A stretch of DNA of 64,000 nucleotides from contig NW_023605083.1 of NCBI RefSeq assembly GCF_014898055.3, positions 61,854,228-61,918,227 on the forward strand. The letters are read 5' to 3'. The number at the start of each line of letters is the position of its first letter. Position 1 is the stretch's first letter. A model generated the notes under the pieces. It had not been told where the DNA came from. It was given only the letters and a program-made list of their open reading frames with translations, and made no database searches. Position numbers and translations under genes: made by a program. Positions 45,201 through 57,035 of the stretch are shown one piece after another. Origin of the DNA: Talpa occidentalis. Taxonomy: Eukaryota; Chordata; Mammalia; Eulipotyphla; Talpidae.

Positions 45201-47282
45201 ATGTGTCCTCAGTACAGATTAGCTGTCAAGACTGACATTTTTGTGGCCATATTTGTGGAGAGAGCAATGGCATTGAGAAGGCAAAGGCACACCTGGTAAG
45301 ATGATTAGGTTTTCCCTGTACATCTTTATACTCCCTGAACATCTACCCCTCAGAGGCACCAGAGATTTCTCTCACTTAGGCAGGTACAGGTGGAGGTGCA
45401 AGTCCAGTGACCTGGTGAGTTTGAAGAAAATAACTTGATCAAAAGGTGGACCTTTCCCTTTCCCAGTGAGCTCTCCTCAGGGTGAGGCGTGGAGGGGAAA
45501 TGCTGGACCACCGTTGCTTCTAGAAATCTCCGGGCCTGGCCCTCGCCTCTCTTACAAGGAAGAGAAAGTTGGGATGCCAGGGCGAGGAGGAGCCACCACC
45601 TGGAGTGGGGTGGGATGGGGTGGGGTTACATCCTGCCCTACTCCTCCAAACCCCAGGGTGCGGCCTCCCATCCAGAGGAAGCAGGCCCCATCAGCTTATC
45701 CTTGGGTGGGGTTTCCCAAAGCAAAATATTTAAAGGCAAATCATTGTTCTGAAGTTCCGCTAAGTTTTAATGACCACCCTGTTGAGAACTCCTCCAAGAA
45801 CAAAGTGAGATTTCTAAAACCCACAGAGAGCCAAGGACAATTAAAAGGCTGAGAACTATCTGGCCCAGTCTCAATTCCAAGAAACCTGGGTGAAGAAGAG
45901 AGCTAAGATGCTGTGGGGCATAGGCCTTACCCTATTTTCATTGTCATCAGCAGGTCTCTATCTTTTGTCCATAAAATGAGGTTGATATAACTTGTGTCCT
46001 GGAAGAATCCTGGTCTAGGAAACCTGGCCTCTTTCAGCCCCAACTTAGCAACTTCTTTCTGTGAGATCTTGGTGCATTTTTCCCACCTCAGGTCCTCAGT
46101 TCTCTCACTGAGACATGAAAGGCTGTCTCTGGACTTCCTCGCAGTTGTGTCTAGGTCAGTGGGCTGATGAGGGTAGAGTCAAACGTGTGATGAGAAGAGA
46201 ATAGCTTGGATAGAAAGAAGGTTCCATGTATCTGTGAATGCCCCACCAAAGTCCCAGCAAACAAAAATTACACTCATAACAACTGGAGCTCATCCTTCAT
46301 GCCTGCTCTCCTCTCCTTAAACCAAGCTTACCTCCTCTTGTCCTAGCTTCTCTTCTTAAACCATTTTCTGGAGTCTTTTTCCCCCAAACTGGTTGTGACC
46401 CATCTCTTCCTAGGACAATCTTTTCCAGCTTCCTAGTCAACTTGACCAGTGACCTAGTCGGTGGTGAGGGCATGACCACGACCAGGAAAATGTCATGGGA
46501 GGACTCCTCAGAGGACATTGTAGAAGGGACTTCTAACTTGATAAGAAAGTAGCATATAAACCCTCCACACCCCTTCAACTCCAGTTTGGTTGGGGAAATA
46601 TTTATTGAGCCACAAGTATCTCCCTGTGCTGACTGAGGAGTGAGGTGGGCCTCGACTGGGGGCTGGTGAACGGACGGCCCTTTTATCAAAGTGCTCAGGG
46701 TCCCTTGTCCCACACCCCCCTCACCACCAGGCATCTTATGTCTGGTGAACTACTTCTCCATGTGTTTTCTATGAAGGCTACCAGACTTGCTCTGGAGGCC
46801 AGAACCAATTAGTCTGCTTATTTCTTCAACATCTAGAGTGAATCAACTCAGAAGTGTAATTTTTGTACATAATCCTTAGTACAAGTCAACAGCATCATCT
46901 GGTACTTAGAAAAAATGGTCTGTTCCAAGGCTGGAACAAAAAGTGGCTCCTTTGGCTTCGTGAATGACAGTACTATATTGTACTTTATGAGAGATTTAAG
47001 GACTTTTCAAGGGCAGTTTTGATTATGCAGGTATACACCTTTTAACCTTAGAACCTAAAGATTTCATGTGATGCTACTAAGCTATGCAGTAAACACAGGG
47101 CACAGAAGGAACAAAGAATGGCCACAAAGAATTACAAAGTATGGACCAGTGTAATCTGATAGAGGAGACACAATTTAAATGGCACAACTGATTCAGAGGC
47201 TAGAACACAGATTTATCTAAAGAAGTCTCTCTAATGGGAACTAGAGATTGATGGGGAAAGCAAAGTTGAAAGTCTCTCCTAA
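45201..47282. other. Unassigned intergenic sequence, no gene seen
   Basis: A G/C-richer island at about 45460-45680 contains ggggtggg-type runs and 87-128-codon frames on the plus strand, but no splice-bounded exon. Bases 46000-46120 may be a worn MIR. Confidence 0.35.
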
Positions 47283-47640
47283 GGCTGGTTAGGTTTTGCT
47301 GCTATAATAAACAGTCCCCAATTCCATGGCTTAAGACAATAAAGGTTTTGTTTTCATTCATCCAACATTAGCTGTATCTCTGATCTGTGTTATCCTCGTG
47401 CTGGGACTCAGGTTACAGAATTGCCACTATCTAGAACATTGCCATCCACATTGTAGAGGAGAAGAGTTCTGGGGTGGGGAAAGGAGAGAGGGATTCTAGA
47501 CAGAACTAGTCACATGACCTCACGACCTCTAAGGAGGCCAGGAAGTAAGATCTGGTTGGTTACATGTCTGCAAGAGGAAAGAGCTGGAAATGTTTAGTGA
47601 GCAGCACTAATGACCACCTCTGCCATCCACTCTGTCCAAT
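47283..47640 (-). mobile_element. MLT1-like MaLR LTR fossil
   Basis: Pattern gttttgctgctataataaac, aattccatggcttaagacaa, gctgggactcaggttacag, ggaggccaggaagtaagat. Diverged, subfamily not assigned. Confidence 0.45.
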
Positions 47641-48809
47641 GATCTATTTAAAATCTATCACATAAGCTAGGACAAAGGACCCCTGTCTTGTAAATAAGGA
47701 CATATGTCCACTTTTCCTTCTTATGCTACTTTCATCTGGTAACACATGATGATGCCAGGGGTTCTGGGTAACGCTACTGCCTTCCCATAAATAGATCAAA
47801 CTGACAAATTTTATCTTTTATAATTATACACTGAGTTATTTAAATGTTTGCATTATAGTTATGAATTTTGGATTTTAGCTGTGCAGAAATTCATCTCAGG
47901 AACTCAGACATGAAAGCAGATTGAAAGTTATTGATAAAATCCTAGAACTGAAGGAATCTCAAACCAGCATTCTAAGCCCTCCCCTTGTCCACTTGCAGTA
48001 TAGTGCATTTAAGTGTCGGGCAGCAGAAATCGTTTTAGAAATGGAAATGGCATTCTTACATGTATGAGCAGCCTCCTATAGAGAAGGGTCATCTCAAGGC
48101 ACGTATAAGCATATGTACACCCTCAGAATGAAAGGGTCTCCTGTTGACAAATAGAACTGACCAGTAGCCTATCCTATCTAGCATGTGGATCTCGTAGCCT
48201 CTCCATGATTCTTCTCATCATGTCCTCTTCAGGACCACCTTTGCAGGGACCTCCCATGGGCACCTGACCACTCTGCTCTCTCTACCTTGAGGTTCAAATG
48301 TGGGACCTCATTCACTTGCCACCAAACAACAGCAACACAAGACTCTTGGGTAGAATAGATCTCTCCTGGGGTGTGATAGTGAGAGGAGAATTACATCCAG
48401 ACAGCATGGAAAACAATTTAAAATTGATTTTTAAACGCAACTCTTTTCAATAGGCCTTTTTATTGCCCCCTGGGAATTTCTTTCTGCAAATTCTTGTTCT
48501 AGCTTCTTCCAATTTCTTTCCTTCCAAATGGATTTTTCCCTTTTTCTCTCTCCATTAGGTGGGACCCACCTTTTCATACCCCAGTGGTCCATAAAGTTGC
48601 TTTGTTCTGCAAAACACAATTTTCTCTGGAAGGAATTTCACCTCTAGCTTGTATAGTAACATTTTTCTGTCCTAACAATTTATTATTAGCATTAATAACA
48701 TTTTTAAATTAAAGTGTTATGTCTGTTTTCTCTCGTGCCATGAAATGATAGGCTCTCTAATTTGAAGTGTTTCTTGATGGCAGGCCAAAATTTTCAGAGC
48801 AGGTGTATA
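47641..48809. other. Unassigned intergenic sequence
   Basis: No gene or nameable repeat seen. Confidence 0.4.
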
Positions 48810-48890
48810 TTATACACACACACACATATGCACACATGTACATATATGGTGTCTCACATGTACACATGTACACATATGGTGTCTCATATC
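48810..48890. repeat. CA/CATG microsatellite with a short duplication
   Basis: (CA)n and acatgtac words, and the block acatatatggtgtctca/acatatggtgtctca occurs twice (about 48840 and 48870). Confidence 0.75.
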
Positions 48891-49013
48891 TTTTTCTTAT
48901 GGCCGTATACCCTTTAATATAGTATTGCTGGCAAAAGAAATGGTTACAAAACAAAGATCTTTCCCAAAGTGGAATAATGTATGTGTGAAATTTTAATGCA
49001 ACAAACAGAAAAT

Positions 49014-49092
49014 TATATTATATATTATATATATTATTATATAAAATATTATATATTATATATAATTATATAAAATATAATTATATGTATTT
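49014..49092. repeat. TA-rich self-complementary tract
   Basis: Nearly pure A/T with alternating attatatattatatata words over about 80 bp, able to fold on itself. It is followed by A-rich sequence to about 49160. Confidence 0.85.
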
Positions 49093-49195
49093 TTTATCCA
49101 AAAAAGAACTTTAAAAAGAAAAACAAAAAAAAAAAACTAAAATCAAACAAAAAAGTATTCTATCCAAAAATATTTTCATCTATAATTTTGGTTAT

Positions 49196-49560
49196 TGATT
49201 GTATCTGTTTGCTATTATTACAATAATGCTACCTGATAAATTGTCCCAAAACTCACTACCTTTTATTGTCATACATCTGCAGTTGAACTGAGAGTTAGCT
49301 GCTCTAAACTTGGCTTAGCGATCCTTGTAGATCTGCTCCAAAGTGCAGATTAGATCCAGGTCTGCTCGCTCATTCCTTTGCGGGCCAAGTGGGTCATGTC
49401 TTTTTTGTGTTGAAGCAGAAGTTGAGAAAGGCAAGCTCCACCTCACAAGCCCATTTCAAACCTTTGACTGCATCACCTCCATTCACATCCTGTTGGTCAA
49501 AGCAAATATCAATGTAATACAGAAGAAATTTCTCTCAGAGCTAAAGAGGAGAATGAATAT
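49196..49560 (-). mobile_element. MLT1-like MaLR LTR fossil
   Basis: Pattern tgtttgctattattacaata, ccaaaactcactacctttta, tctgcagttgaactgagag, cctgttggtcaaagcaaat. Diverged. Confidence 0.5.
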
Positions 49561-50119
49561 TTGCTGAATGATAATTCAAACTCTTCCATAAACTAAATAT
49601 CACAGGAGTGACTGCCATGCCCAATACCTGTGCTTCTCTTCCAGCCAGATCCATCAGGCACCAGTGATCACTTAAACCAGGAAGGGCTATTCGTTAAATG
49701 CAAGGCCTGTCAGACAAATAATCCATTCCTGCAGGAGCAGACTTTTCTCCCAGAAAAGCATTAAAGACAAAGCTTACATTTCCTTGAGCAGTTTCTTGTG
49801 AGGCAATTATAGGGCAAGTCACTAAGCTGACCCAATTTATACAACTTAATGAGAATTATTTGCACCTTGCAATAAATTGTAACCCATAGATCTTGAGTGT
49901 TCCTTTGTGCATATATCCTGCAAAATGAGGCTTTGAAGGATTCACAATATTAAAATGGGTAATATAAGCCATGCTAATATATTAAAATTTTAACTAATCT
50001 CATATTAGCTTATTTAAAGTGCCATGTAATTGCAAGCAATTGTTTTTGTTTCACCATATGTTTATCCTTACAAAAATGCTGGAATATTGAATTTTTTCCT
50101 GTGCCTGTTTCTGGTTTTC
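49561..50119. other. Unassigned intergenic sequence
   Basis: No gene seen. AT-rich. Confidence 0.4.
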
Positions 50120-50290
50120 TGATTTAGCACAGAGGCTGGTAAAGTATGTCTCTGTAAAGTTTTATTGGTACCCAGCTCTGCCTATCTGTTTCCATGCCGT
50201 CTGTGGCTGCTTTCACTCTACAATAGCGTCTTAAGAAGTTGCAATAGAAATGGCATGATTGCAAAACCTAAAATATTTACTATGTGGCAA
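50120..50290 (+). mobile_element. Ancient interspersed repeat (same family as 5475-5705)
   Basis: Words taaagttttattggtaccca, ctatctgtttccatgccgtc, gtggctgctttcactctaca and aacctaaaatatttactatg. Opposite orientation to the 5.5-kb copy. Name uncertain (hAT/MER-like). Confidence 0.45.
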
Positions 50291-50599
50291 ACGGAAAAAA
50301 TGTACCAATCCTGTTTTAACATAATGTTAGACAGATGAAATTTTGAAATTTGGGTTATTCACACAGATCTAGAATGAATATTGTCCTTGAGTTATCCCAA
50401 GGGAAAATTATTTGAGGAAATCAGTAATGTAAGCAAAAATTTACAATTTCAGCCTATTTAAGAAGGCAATATTTTTAATAATTTAGCTTATGGGCACTCA
50501 TCTTCAAACAAATAATTATACCAATTATAAATTTGCATCTGCCTGTTAAATAAGCCCCAAGAAATCTTACTGTTTTTAGCTTTTAAAGAGATTATTTTA

Positions 50600-50876
50600 G
50601 GACCTCCCCGGTGGCGCAGTGGTTGAGCGCTGGATTGCGAAGCTGCCCGAGCCTCTGCAACGCCGGTTTGATCCCCGGCTGCTCCCCGGCCACCGGAGGA
50701 GGGTCCCACATGGGACCTCTCCTGCCGCCCGCTGCTCCCCTCAGCAGTGTACTTCGGACCTTCTGCCTATTCTGCTGCCCGCTCTGGCTCTGGTGAATTC
50801 TCTCACCCTCCCGCGCTTCTGACTGTACCCAGTGCTTGTATAAACAAATAAATCTTTTAAAAATAAATAAATAAAT
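50600..50876 (+). mobile_element. tRNA-derived SINE, subfamily A
   Basis: Subfamily A head and body with a short deletion after gtcccacatgg. Tail gtataaacaaataaatctt, then A/T-rich (aaat)n. TSD agattatttta at 50589-50599 and 50877-50887. Confidence 0.93.
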
Positions 50877-51142
50877 AGATTATTTTATCTGTAATAATCT
50901 GTTTTTTTAATATGTACTATTGTACATACATTAACATTTTGTTAATATAGATTATTCTACCTTCATTCACACACATAATATCAGTACCATCTGAATTCAT
51001 GTAGCCTTACTATATTGTGTTCATGGGTACTTCAAAATACCAGTCCCTGATTTCATTTTGGAAGTTGGAGAAAGTGACCTTATGATTTGCCCTTTGTCCA
51101 TTCTCGGAGGTCATCTGACAGCTTAAGGAAAAAAAAAAAGGA

Positions 51143-51703
51143 GGGCCTCCCTGGTGGCACAAGGGGTTAAGACGCAAACTATGAAGCTATCTGCAGCCAC
51201 TGCAGCACAAGTTCGTTCCTCGGCCAGGGAGCAACCCACATGGTGCAGCAGGCCATTCCTGGCTTGCCCTCCGCTCCCCTCAGCAGTGTATTTCAGTTGG
51301 GCTGCCTGTTCTGCTCCCCAGTCTGTCTCTGGTGGATCCTCTCACCCTCCCACACATCTGGCCTGTACCCCGGTTCTTGTATACATTAATAAATAAATCT
51401 TTTCTTTTTTAAGATTTATTTATTGATTTATACAAGCACTGGGTACAGTCAGAAGCGCGGAAGGGTGAGAGAATTCACCAGAGCCAGAGCGGGGAGCAGA
51501 GCAGGCAGAAGGACCGAAGCACACTGCTGAGGGGAGCTGCGGGCGGCAGGAGAGGTCTGTGCGCCATGTGGGACCCTCGCCGCGGCCAGGGATCAAACCG
51601 GCGCTGCAGAGGCCGTGGGCAGCCTCGCAACCCAGCGCTCAACCACTGCGCCACTGGGGAGGCCCAATAAATAAATCTTTTAAAAAAAGAAAAAGGGGGA
51701 AAA
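51143..51703 (+). mobile_element. tRNA-derived SINE, subfamily C, tail interrupted by a second SINE
   Basis: Head gggcctccctggtggcacaa and subfamily C body to gtatacattaataaataaat at about 51398. The tail is duplicated around the inserted SINE and resumes at 51666 (aataaataaatctttt then A-run). The outer TSD is A-rich (aaaaaaagga) and imprecise. Confidence 0.9.
51404..51665 (-). mobile_element. tRNA-derived SINE, subfamily A, nested in the tail of another SINE
   Basis: Minus-strand copy from gggcctccccagtggcgcag (51665) to the T-run at 51404-51411. Exact 16-bp TSD aataaataaatctttt (51388-51403 and 51666-51681) from the host SINE tail. The opposite orientation to its host creates a long inverted repeat. 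Confidence 0.92.
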
Positions 51704-51740
51704 AAAAGGACCACTACTATTTATCAAGACTGGGAGGAAA

Positions 51741-51871
51741 AGGGCTCAAAACAGGGGAGGGAAGAGCACAAGGGACTATGGTGATGGTTCACTGGTGAAC
51801 TGGTGGTGGGAATTTTACGAGGAATATACAATGAGGTAAAAGATATAAATAAAAAATAAATAATTTTTAAA
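51741..51871 (+). mobile_element. Small retroposed insertion (about 130 bp), family not recognised
   Basis: Begins agggctcaaaacagggga and ends in an A/T-rich tail (aaataaaaaataaataattt). It is flanked by aagactgggaggaaa at 51726-51740 and aagactgggagagaaa at 51872-51887. The near-perfect direct repeat and A-rich 3' end indicate L1-mediated insertion. It does not match the SINE or the young L1 3' UTR here. Confidence 0.6.
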
Positions 51872-51887
51872 AAGACTGGGAGAGAAA

Positions 51888-52369
51888 GCATATATAGATT
51901 TCAAAAGAGAGTGTCAACTCTGAGTTAGTTTAGGCAGGGATGTAGAACCTAGGGTGGAGAGTGATCTAGAGTTGTTTTGATGGGATGTTGAATGAGATTC
52001 AGAAGTATGTTTCTATGTTCTGGGATTCATTTAAGGCCCAAATAAAACCTCAATTAGAAGCCTAGATTCTGGAGGAGTTCAGTCCACTTCTTCTCCACAC
52101 TGGACCCGCACCTAGAACTGTCTAGAAAATACAGGATTTAGACAGTGGACTCCAAAGTTGGAAATTAGGTAGAAACAAGGAGGGTGCCAAGCGACTTCTG
52201 AAAGGAAGCTTTCCAGTGGTATCTGCCAAGCAGGCAGGGGCTGTGGATCATCAGTTTCCTTTACAAGTCATGTGGGACTAGAATCTGTGAAATGACAGTT
52301 CTCCATCCATGTCAGCTGAACGCACTTGTTCAAATGCGCTTTGTTCAAATGTTGCTTTTTTTCTTTCAG
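51888..52369. other. Unique-looking sequence upstream of the candidate exon
   Basis: No repeat recognised. It ends in the polypyrimidine tract ttgctttttttctttcag (52352-52369). Confidence 0.45.
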
Positions 52370-52455
52370 GAGTTGGATGGGAGAGTTTGCTGCTAAAGGG
52401 AGAAGAGACAGCCTTAGGGGTCTTAGAAACATCCAACGCAGACATGACTATCCAG
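52370..52455 (+). other. Candidate internal exon, 86 bp
   Basis: It is preceded by a strong 3' splice-site pattern (T-rich tract then CAG at 52367-52369) and followed by a consensus donor, CAG/gtaaga, with GT at 52456-52457. Two frames are open across all 86 bases. One reads VGWESLLLKGEETALG and on to ETSNADMTIQ, the other SWMGEFAAKGRRD and on. The length, 28 codons plus 2 bases, is normal for an internal exon. It does not overlap a repeat that I recognise. No neighbouring exon, start or poly(A) site is seen nearby, so it could be an isolated exon of a gene that extends beyond the window, an alternative or non-coding exon, or chance. I do not recognise the peptide. Confidence 0.35.
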
Positions 52456-53687
52456 GTAAGAGATCCTTCCTCTATTTTGATTCTCAAAGTGCATCTTTAG
52501 AGTAAAGTGAGCCCATGCTCTAGGGACAAAATGAGTACTGTCTTCCACCCTGCTGGATTCACTCTATTCCCTGAATCCCTAGTGAGCCAGCGGGAATAAG
52601 GTTTCCTGAAATTCAGGATCTGGAATAGGAAACCACCTGAGAATTAGAATACAAGATGGGTGGTTTCCAATGAGCCTGAGGTAGGGTCCTCAGGGAATAT
52701 CTACCCACAGGGTGTCAGTAAGTGGGTAAGTGGTGACCCCAGAGGGACAGTAAAGCAAATCTGAAATTTCTGAATTATGAAATTGAGCCCCACTGTGCAT
52801 TGTGGAGAAAGGTCAGAGAGGCAGAAAGAGCTTTGATCTTGACTCAAGATTTCCACTGATGTCAGTGGGAAGGCAGCACATGGCCCACGCCAGCTGGAAC
52901 ACTCATGGCCAAAGCTTTACAAAATGAGTCATCTGGAAATCAAGCTAATTATCACTGTTCAAATTAAATGCTTGAATTTATAATCATCATCATCTAGATT
53001 AAGGAATCTGTAGTATAAGTTATCAGAGCCCCAACCACCTCCCCTTTTATTACTGGATTAGACACTAAGGAACAGTCTTTCTCTCTTGGAATTCTGTTTA
53101 CACTTCAGTTAACAAAGACTGGGAGTAGGAGGGCTCTTAAATATTTTTGCTCAAATAATGAGAATTTAAATATATACCACTTACGGGTTTTTCTTTGAAA
53201 ACAGAAAGTAAAGTGCCTCATTTTTAATTGCAATATAACTTGAGATATTTCATTCCTGGATTTATTCCTAGGGTTGAATGAAAAACTATAAAATATAAAT
53301 GTATTCAAGCTTCCCTTTGTTGTGGGAAGGCTGAACTTACATCACTTATGTTAAAAACGTCAGAGAAAGCAAACAAAAATACCACAGTGGAATTAAAAAA
53401 AAGGTGGGATAGTAACCTGATTAGTTAAAAAAAAGGAAAAAAATCAACCAATCTAAATAATAATTATCCAGTGTTGAAAATTCATTACTTTATTATTATG
53501 TTTAGCAGAATTTGGAAGACGAAAATATAAATTACAGTGCTGTATATTGGTGTTTCACTGGTTATTATTGCAAAGACAGAAATCTATCACCATGTTGGAT
53601 AGAGAGAAATGAATGTTGATAGTAAAATTTGATGGATTTAAATTTTCTATTTTGGAATCTATCTTCACTTTAAGAATTAAATTCTGT
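52456..53687. other. Unassigned sequence, no repeat recognised
   Basis: AT-rich in its right half. No gene seen. It would be intron if the 52370 exon is real. Confidence 0.4.
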
Positions 53688-53975
53688 ATATACCACATGA
53701 GTGAAACCATATGGTGTTTGTCTTCGTCTGGCTTATGAAAACAAACATATGAACTAAATAAAACAAAAATAAACTTTTGGACTCTAAGCTAATTAGTGGT
53801 TACCAGAAGGAAAGGAAGAAAGGGTGAGGGTAAATCAGGGAAAAGGGGACAGTGGTCTGGTGAAGAATAGATTTTGGGCTTTTAGCTGTGATCTTCATAC
53901 AGGATATACACATGCTGATTCTCAACAATGAGAACCTGAAACTTACATCGTGTTACTTCAATAAAAAGGGGAAAA
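53688..53975 (+). mobile_element. Old L1 3'-end fragment
   Basis: Words accacatgagtgaaaccata, ctaattagtggttaccagaa, gaaacttacatcgtgttac and ttcaataaaaagg are the end of ORF2 region plus the 3' UTR of an old L1M-type element. Confidence 0.75.
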
Positions 53976-54221
53976 GTTCTATTTTCCAGCATTAAAAATC
54001 AAAAGAATTCATATCTGAGTTGTGTCACTAGCATACTGCACAGACACTTAAGTAATCAGAAACATTGGAGTTTGCTAAATAAGAGCAAAAAGCACACTCT
54101 ATTAGAAGCAGGTCTTGTCCAGGGGCCATTGCATTGTTAAGGCTGCAACTTCACCAGTCTGTTCATTGGTACCAGATCTCAACTCAAGTTTTATTTGGCT
54201 CTATCCAGCTTAAGTGTGATT

Positions 54222-54687
54222 CTCAACCTTTCTCTTCTCTTTTATTGAGTACCTGGGAATTTTTTTAAAAATAAAAACAGGCTTTTAAGTTCACAAAAAC
54301 TGAACAAACTCTGAGGATTGAACACCATACGCTTTGAAAAGTTGAAGGTCCAGGTTGGAGAATTAGCATTTTTTAAAAAGATTTATTTATGTATACAAGA
54401 GCTGGGGTACGGGCCAGAGGTGCAGGGGCTGAGAGGATTCACCAGAGACAGAGTGGGGAGCAGAAAAGGCAGATCTACTGAAATACACTGCTGAGGGGAG
54501 CAGCAGGCGAGACATGAGAGGTCTGCTGTGTCTTGTGGGTTGCTCCCTGGCCAGCTGGGGATGGAAGTAGTGCTACAGTGGCTGGCAATAGCTTGACAGC
54601 GCTGTCTTTAACCCCTGCACCACCATGGAGGCCCTGAGAATTAACATTTTAACAAGTGTTCCAGGTGTCTCTTGTGATCTATTTGGG
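54222..54687 (+). mobile_element. MER5A-like fossil, split by a SINE
   Basis: The left arm has gtgattctcaacctttctct, gagtacctgggaattttt, gttgaaggtccaggttgga. The right arm resumes acaagtgttccaggtgtctc. The join is the SINE TSD. Confidence 0.6.
54376..54635 (-). mobile_element. tRNA-derived SINE, subfamily C, inserted in MER5A
   Basis: Minus-strand copy with head at about 54635 (gggcctccatggtggtgcag) and tail at 54376 onward. TSD gagaatta(g/a)cattttt at 54358-54373 and 54636-54650. Confidence 0.92.
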
Positions 54688-54719
54688 ACAGCAACTTAGT
54701 GTGGCAATTAAGGTGGTTG

Positions 54720-55410
54720 GGAATGGCCATCAGCCCTCCTGCACCAGGCCTCTCATTGCCCAGCTACTCTGAGACAGGATGTGGGACCTCCCTGTTCAAA
54801 ACCTTTTGATTACGTTCCTTTGAACACGATGAAGGCTGCTCTTGGCGTTCCTGATGGCCTCTCTCTAACCACGATATCATTTGTAGTCCTGTCTGCCACC
54901 ATGTCTCTCTCTGTGCCATTCTTGTCCTCTCCACCCAGTCTCTTTGCGCCGAAGTGATCATCTGAAAAGTCCAATCTGATCATGTCTATCCTCTCCTCAA
55001 AGCCCCGCCTGCCCTCCCCATTGTTCTTAGAACCAAGCCCACGCTCCTGTAGGTGATGTGCTTTGTAAAATTCCATGACTGCTCACAGCTTCCTTGAATT
55101 TCATCCTCTCCCTTCCTCTGCCACCCAGCCTGGCTTGCTTTGCTTTATATCCCAGTCTTTGGTTCAAATACTCCCTCAGACAGACAGCACTTTCTGACCT
55201 TGTGTGTTACATGAGCTCATAGAACCTAGCACTGCTCCTTCCTAGCCAATCACATAAATACCCATACAGGTCATACATGCCAGCCAAGCTCCCCTGTACA
55301 ACATCATTTCCATAAGAGCCTGCACCCCAGCACCTAGCGAGAGGCTAACTCAGGTGCAACTGTCACCACTGGATGAACAAATATTTGAATGAACAAATGA
55401 AGACCAATCT
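54720..55410 (+). mobile_element. L2 LINE fossil, 3' part
   Basis: A long L2-like stretch: cctgatggcctctctctaac, gtctctttgcgccgaagtga, ccccgcctgccctccccatt, cttcctctgccacccagcct, caaatactccctcagacaga, ending ggatgaacaaatatttgaat. No intact reverse-transcriptase frame. The 88-codon minus-strand frame inside it is antisense. Confidence 0.75.
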
Positions 55411-55589
55411 TTGCCAAACTTAGGCTAGAAGCGCTGACCTTCTTCATACTTGGGTTCTCAGCTCAGGGTCTCTCTCCCATGTCTCCCTCCCTGCTCCCCA
55501 CCCAGATGCCACTGTCCTCAGAGCTGTATTTGTCTTTTACTTGTTAGAGCCTCTAAATTACAGTTCATTTTCTTGAACATTCTTTTTTT

Positions 55590-56380
55590 TTTCCTTTGCA
55601 CAATGTTATCGAGGTGTATAATATACATGTCATCAAGTTCATAATTTTAAGTGTGCAATTCAGTTATTTTTAGTAAGTTTACTATCACCATAATCCAGCT
55701 TTATGACGTTTTCCTCACTCTACTAAGATTTCCTCGTGCCCTATTATAGTTAACCTCCATCCCCAACCCAACCCCCAGCTAACACTAGTCTACCTTTTGT
55801 GTCTTTAAATTGCCTGTTCTGGACATTTTGTATAGGTGGAATCATCCAACATGTGGCTTTTACGCAGCTTTTTTCCACTTGGCATAGAGATGAGGTTCTT
55901 CCATGGTACAGGCTCTATCGATGTTTCATTTCATGAGGAGTAGGATTCATCTCATGGCTGTATCAGTTCTTGGCTTTGGTTCATTCACAAGTTCATGGGC
56001 TTATGGATTATTTCCACTGTAAACTATTATGAACTATTATAATTTATTATGCCACAAATATTCGTATGCATATCTTCTGGGGACATGCATTTTCACTCAT
56101 TTTGGGTGTGCACCCCAGAATGGACTTGCTGGGTTATATGATAAATCTCTGTTAAACTAGTTGAAGAACTATCAGATTGTTTTCCAAAGTGGCTGCCCCC
56201 GTCAGCAATTGGTGAGGGTTCTAATTTTTCCATATCCTAGCCAATGCTGGCCATTATCTGTTTTGATTGGAACCAGCTTAGTGGACCTGAAGCAGCCTTT
56301 CATGGTGGTTTTAACTTGCATTTCCCTGGTGGCTAATGATGCTGAGTTTCTTTTCATGTGCTTATTGAGTGGGTTCTGTT
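55590..56380 (-). mobile_element. Old L1 (L1ME/L1M-type) fossil
   Basis: Reverse-complement L1: gtcatcaagttcataatttt, ctgttctggacattttgtat, gtggaatcatccaacatgtg, gcttatggattatttccact, tggacttgctgggttatatg, cttgcatttccctggtggct. 3' UTR on the left, ORF2 end on the right, no open frame. Confidence 0.8.
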
Positions 56381-56699
56381 AGTAAATGTTCCACCACACT
56401 TGGCATCTTCTCATTGCAGGTGCTCAATGTTTTTTAAGCAAGGGACCCTCTTCTTGACTATGGGAGAGGGTTCTCAACCACTCTCAACCATTCAGCCACT
56501 CATCATCCTTTGGATCACTGCCATCACCCCTACCTGTGCCCTGGCTGCTTGCAGGGATGGGGGAGGGGGTTGGGGGGAGTGGCTCATTAATCTCCTTCTT
56601 TACATTTATTTTTATTGCTTTCTCTCTTTTCTGTCTGGTTATTTTCCCTTCACACCACAGCTTTTTGCTTTAATTTAATCATCTTCACTAACCTATTTG
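56381..56699. other. Unassigned sequence
   Basis: A G-rich run (gggagggggttggggggagt) at about 56560. No gene seen. Confidence 0.4.
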
Positions 56700-57030
56700 T
56701 GTTATATATTTTGTGATAAACTATATGTACGCTACACCTAAAATGTACATAACATAAAATTTACCCTTTCAAACATTTTTAAGTGCACATTCTTTGACAT
56801 GATGTCATTCATATTACTCTGTAATCATTCCTACTAAGACCCCCAGAACTTCTTCATCACCCCAAACTGGAACTCTGTTATCTTTAAAAACTAGTTCTTT
56901 TTTCCCTTCTATTCATCATTGAATTCCTCATTCTGTCTTCCCTCCAACTCTAAGCAAACTCTGAGTGTCTTATTTTATATGTAATACCCTCTAGTTGTCT
57001 ACCCAAAGGAATTTTAAATACTTTTATTTG
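56700..57030 (-). mobile_element. Old L1 3'-UTR fragment
   Basis: Words acataacataaaatttaccc, tttcaaacatttttaagtgc, ccactaag-type spacing and accccaaactggaactctgt mark an old L1M 3' UTR on the minus strand. Confidence 0.65.
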
Positions 57031-57035
57031 AAATT

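Noticed and set aside
45460..45690. CpG island or promoter
   Set aside because: GC-richer but with few CpG dinucleotides. The G-runs come from ggggtggg simple sequence.
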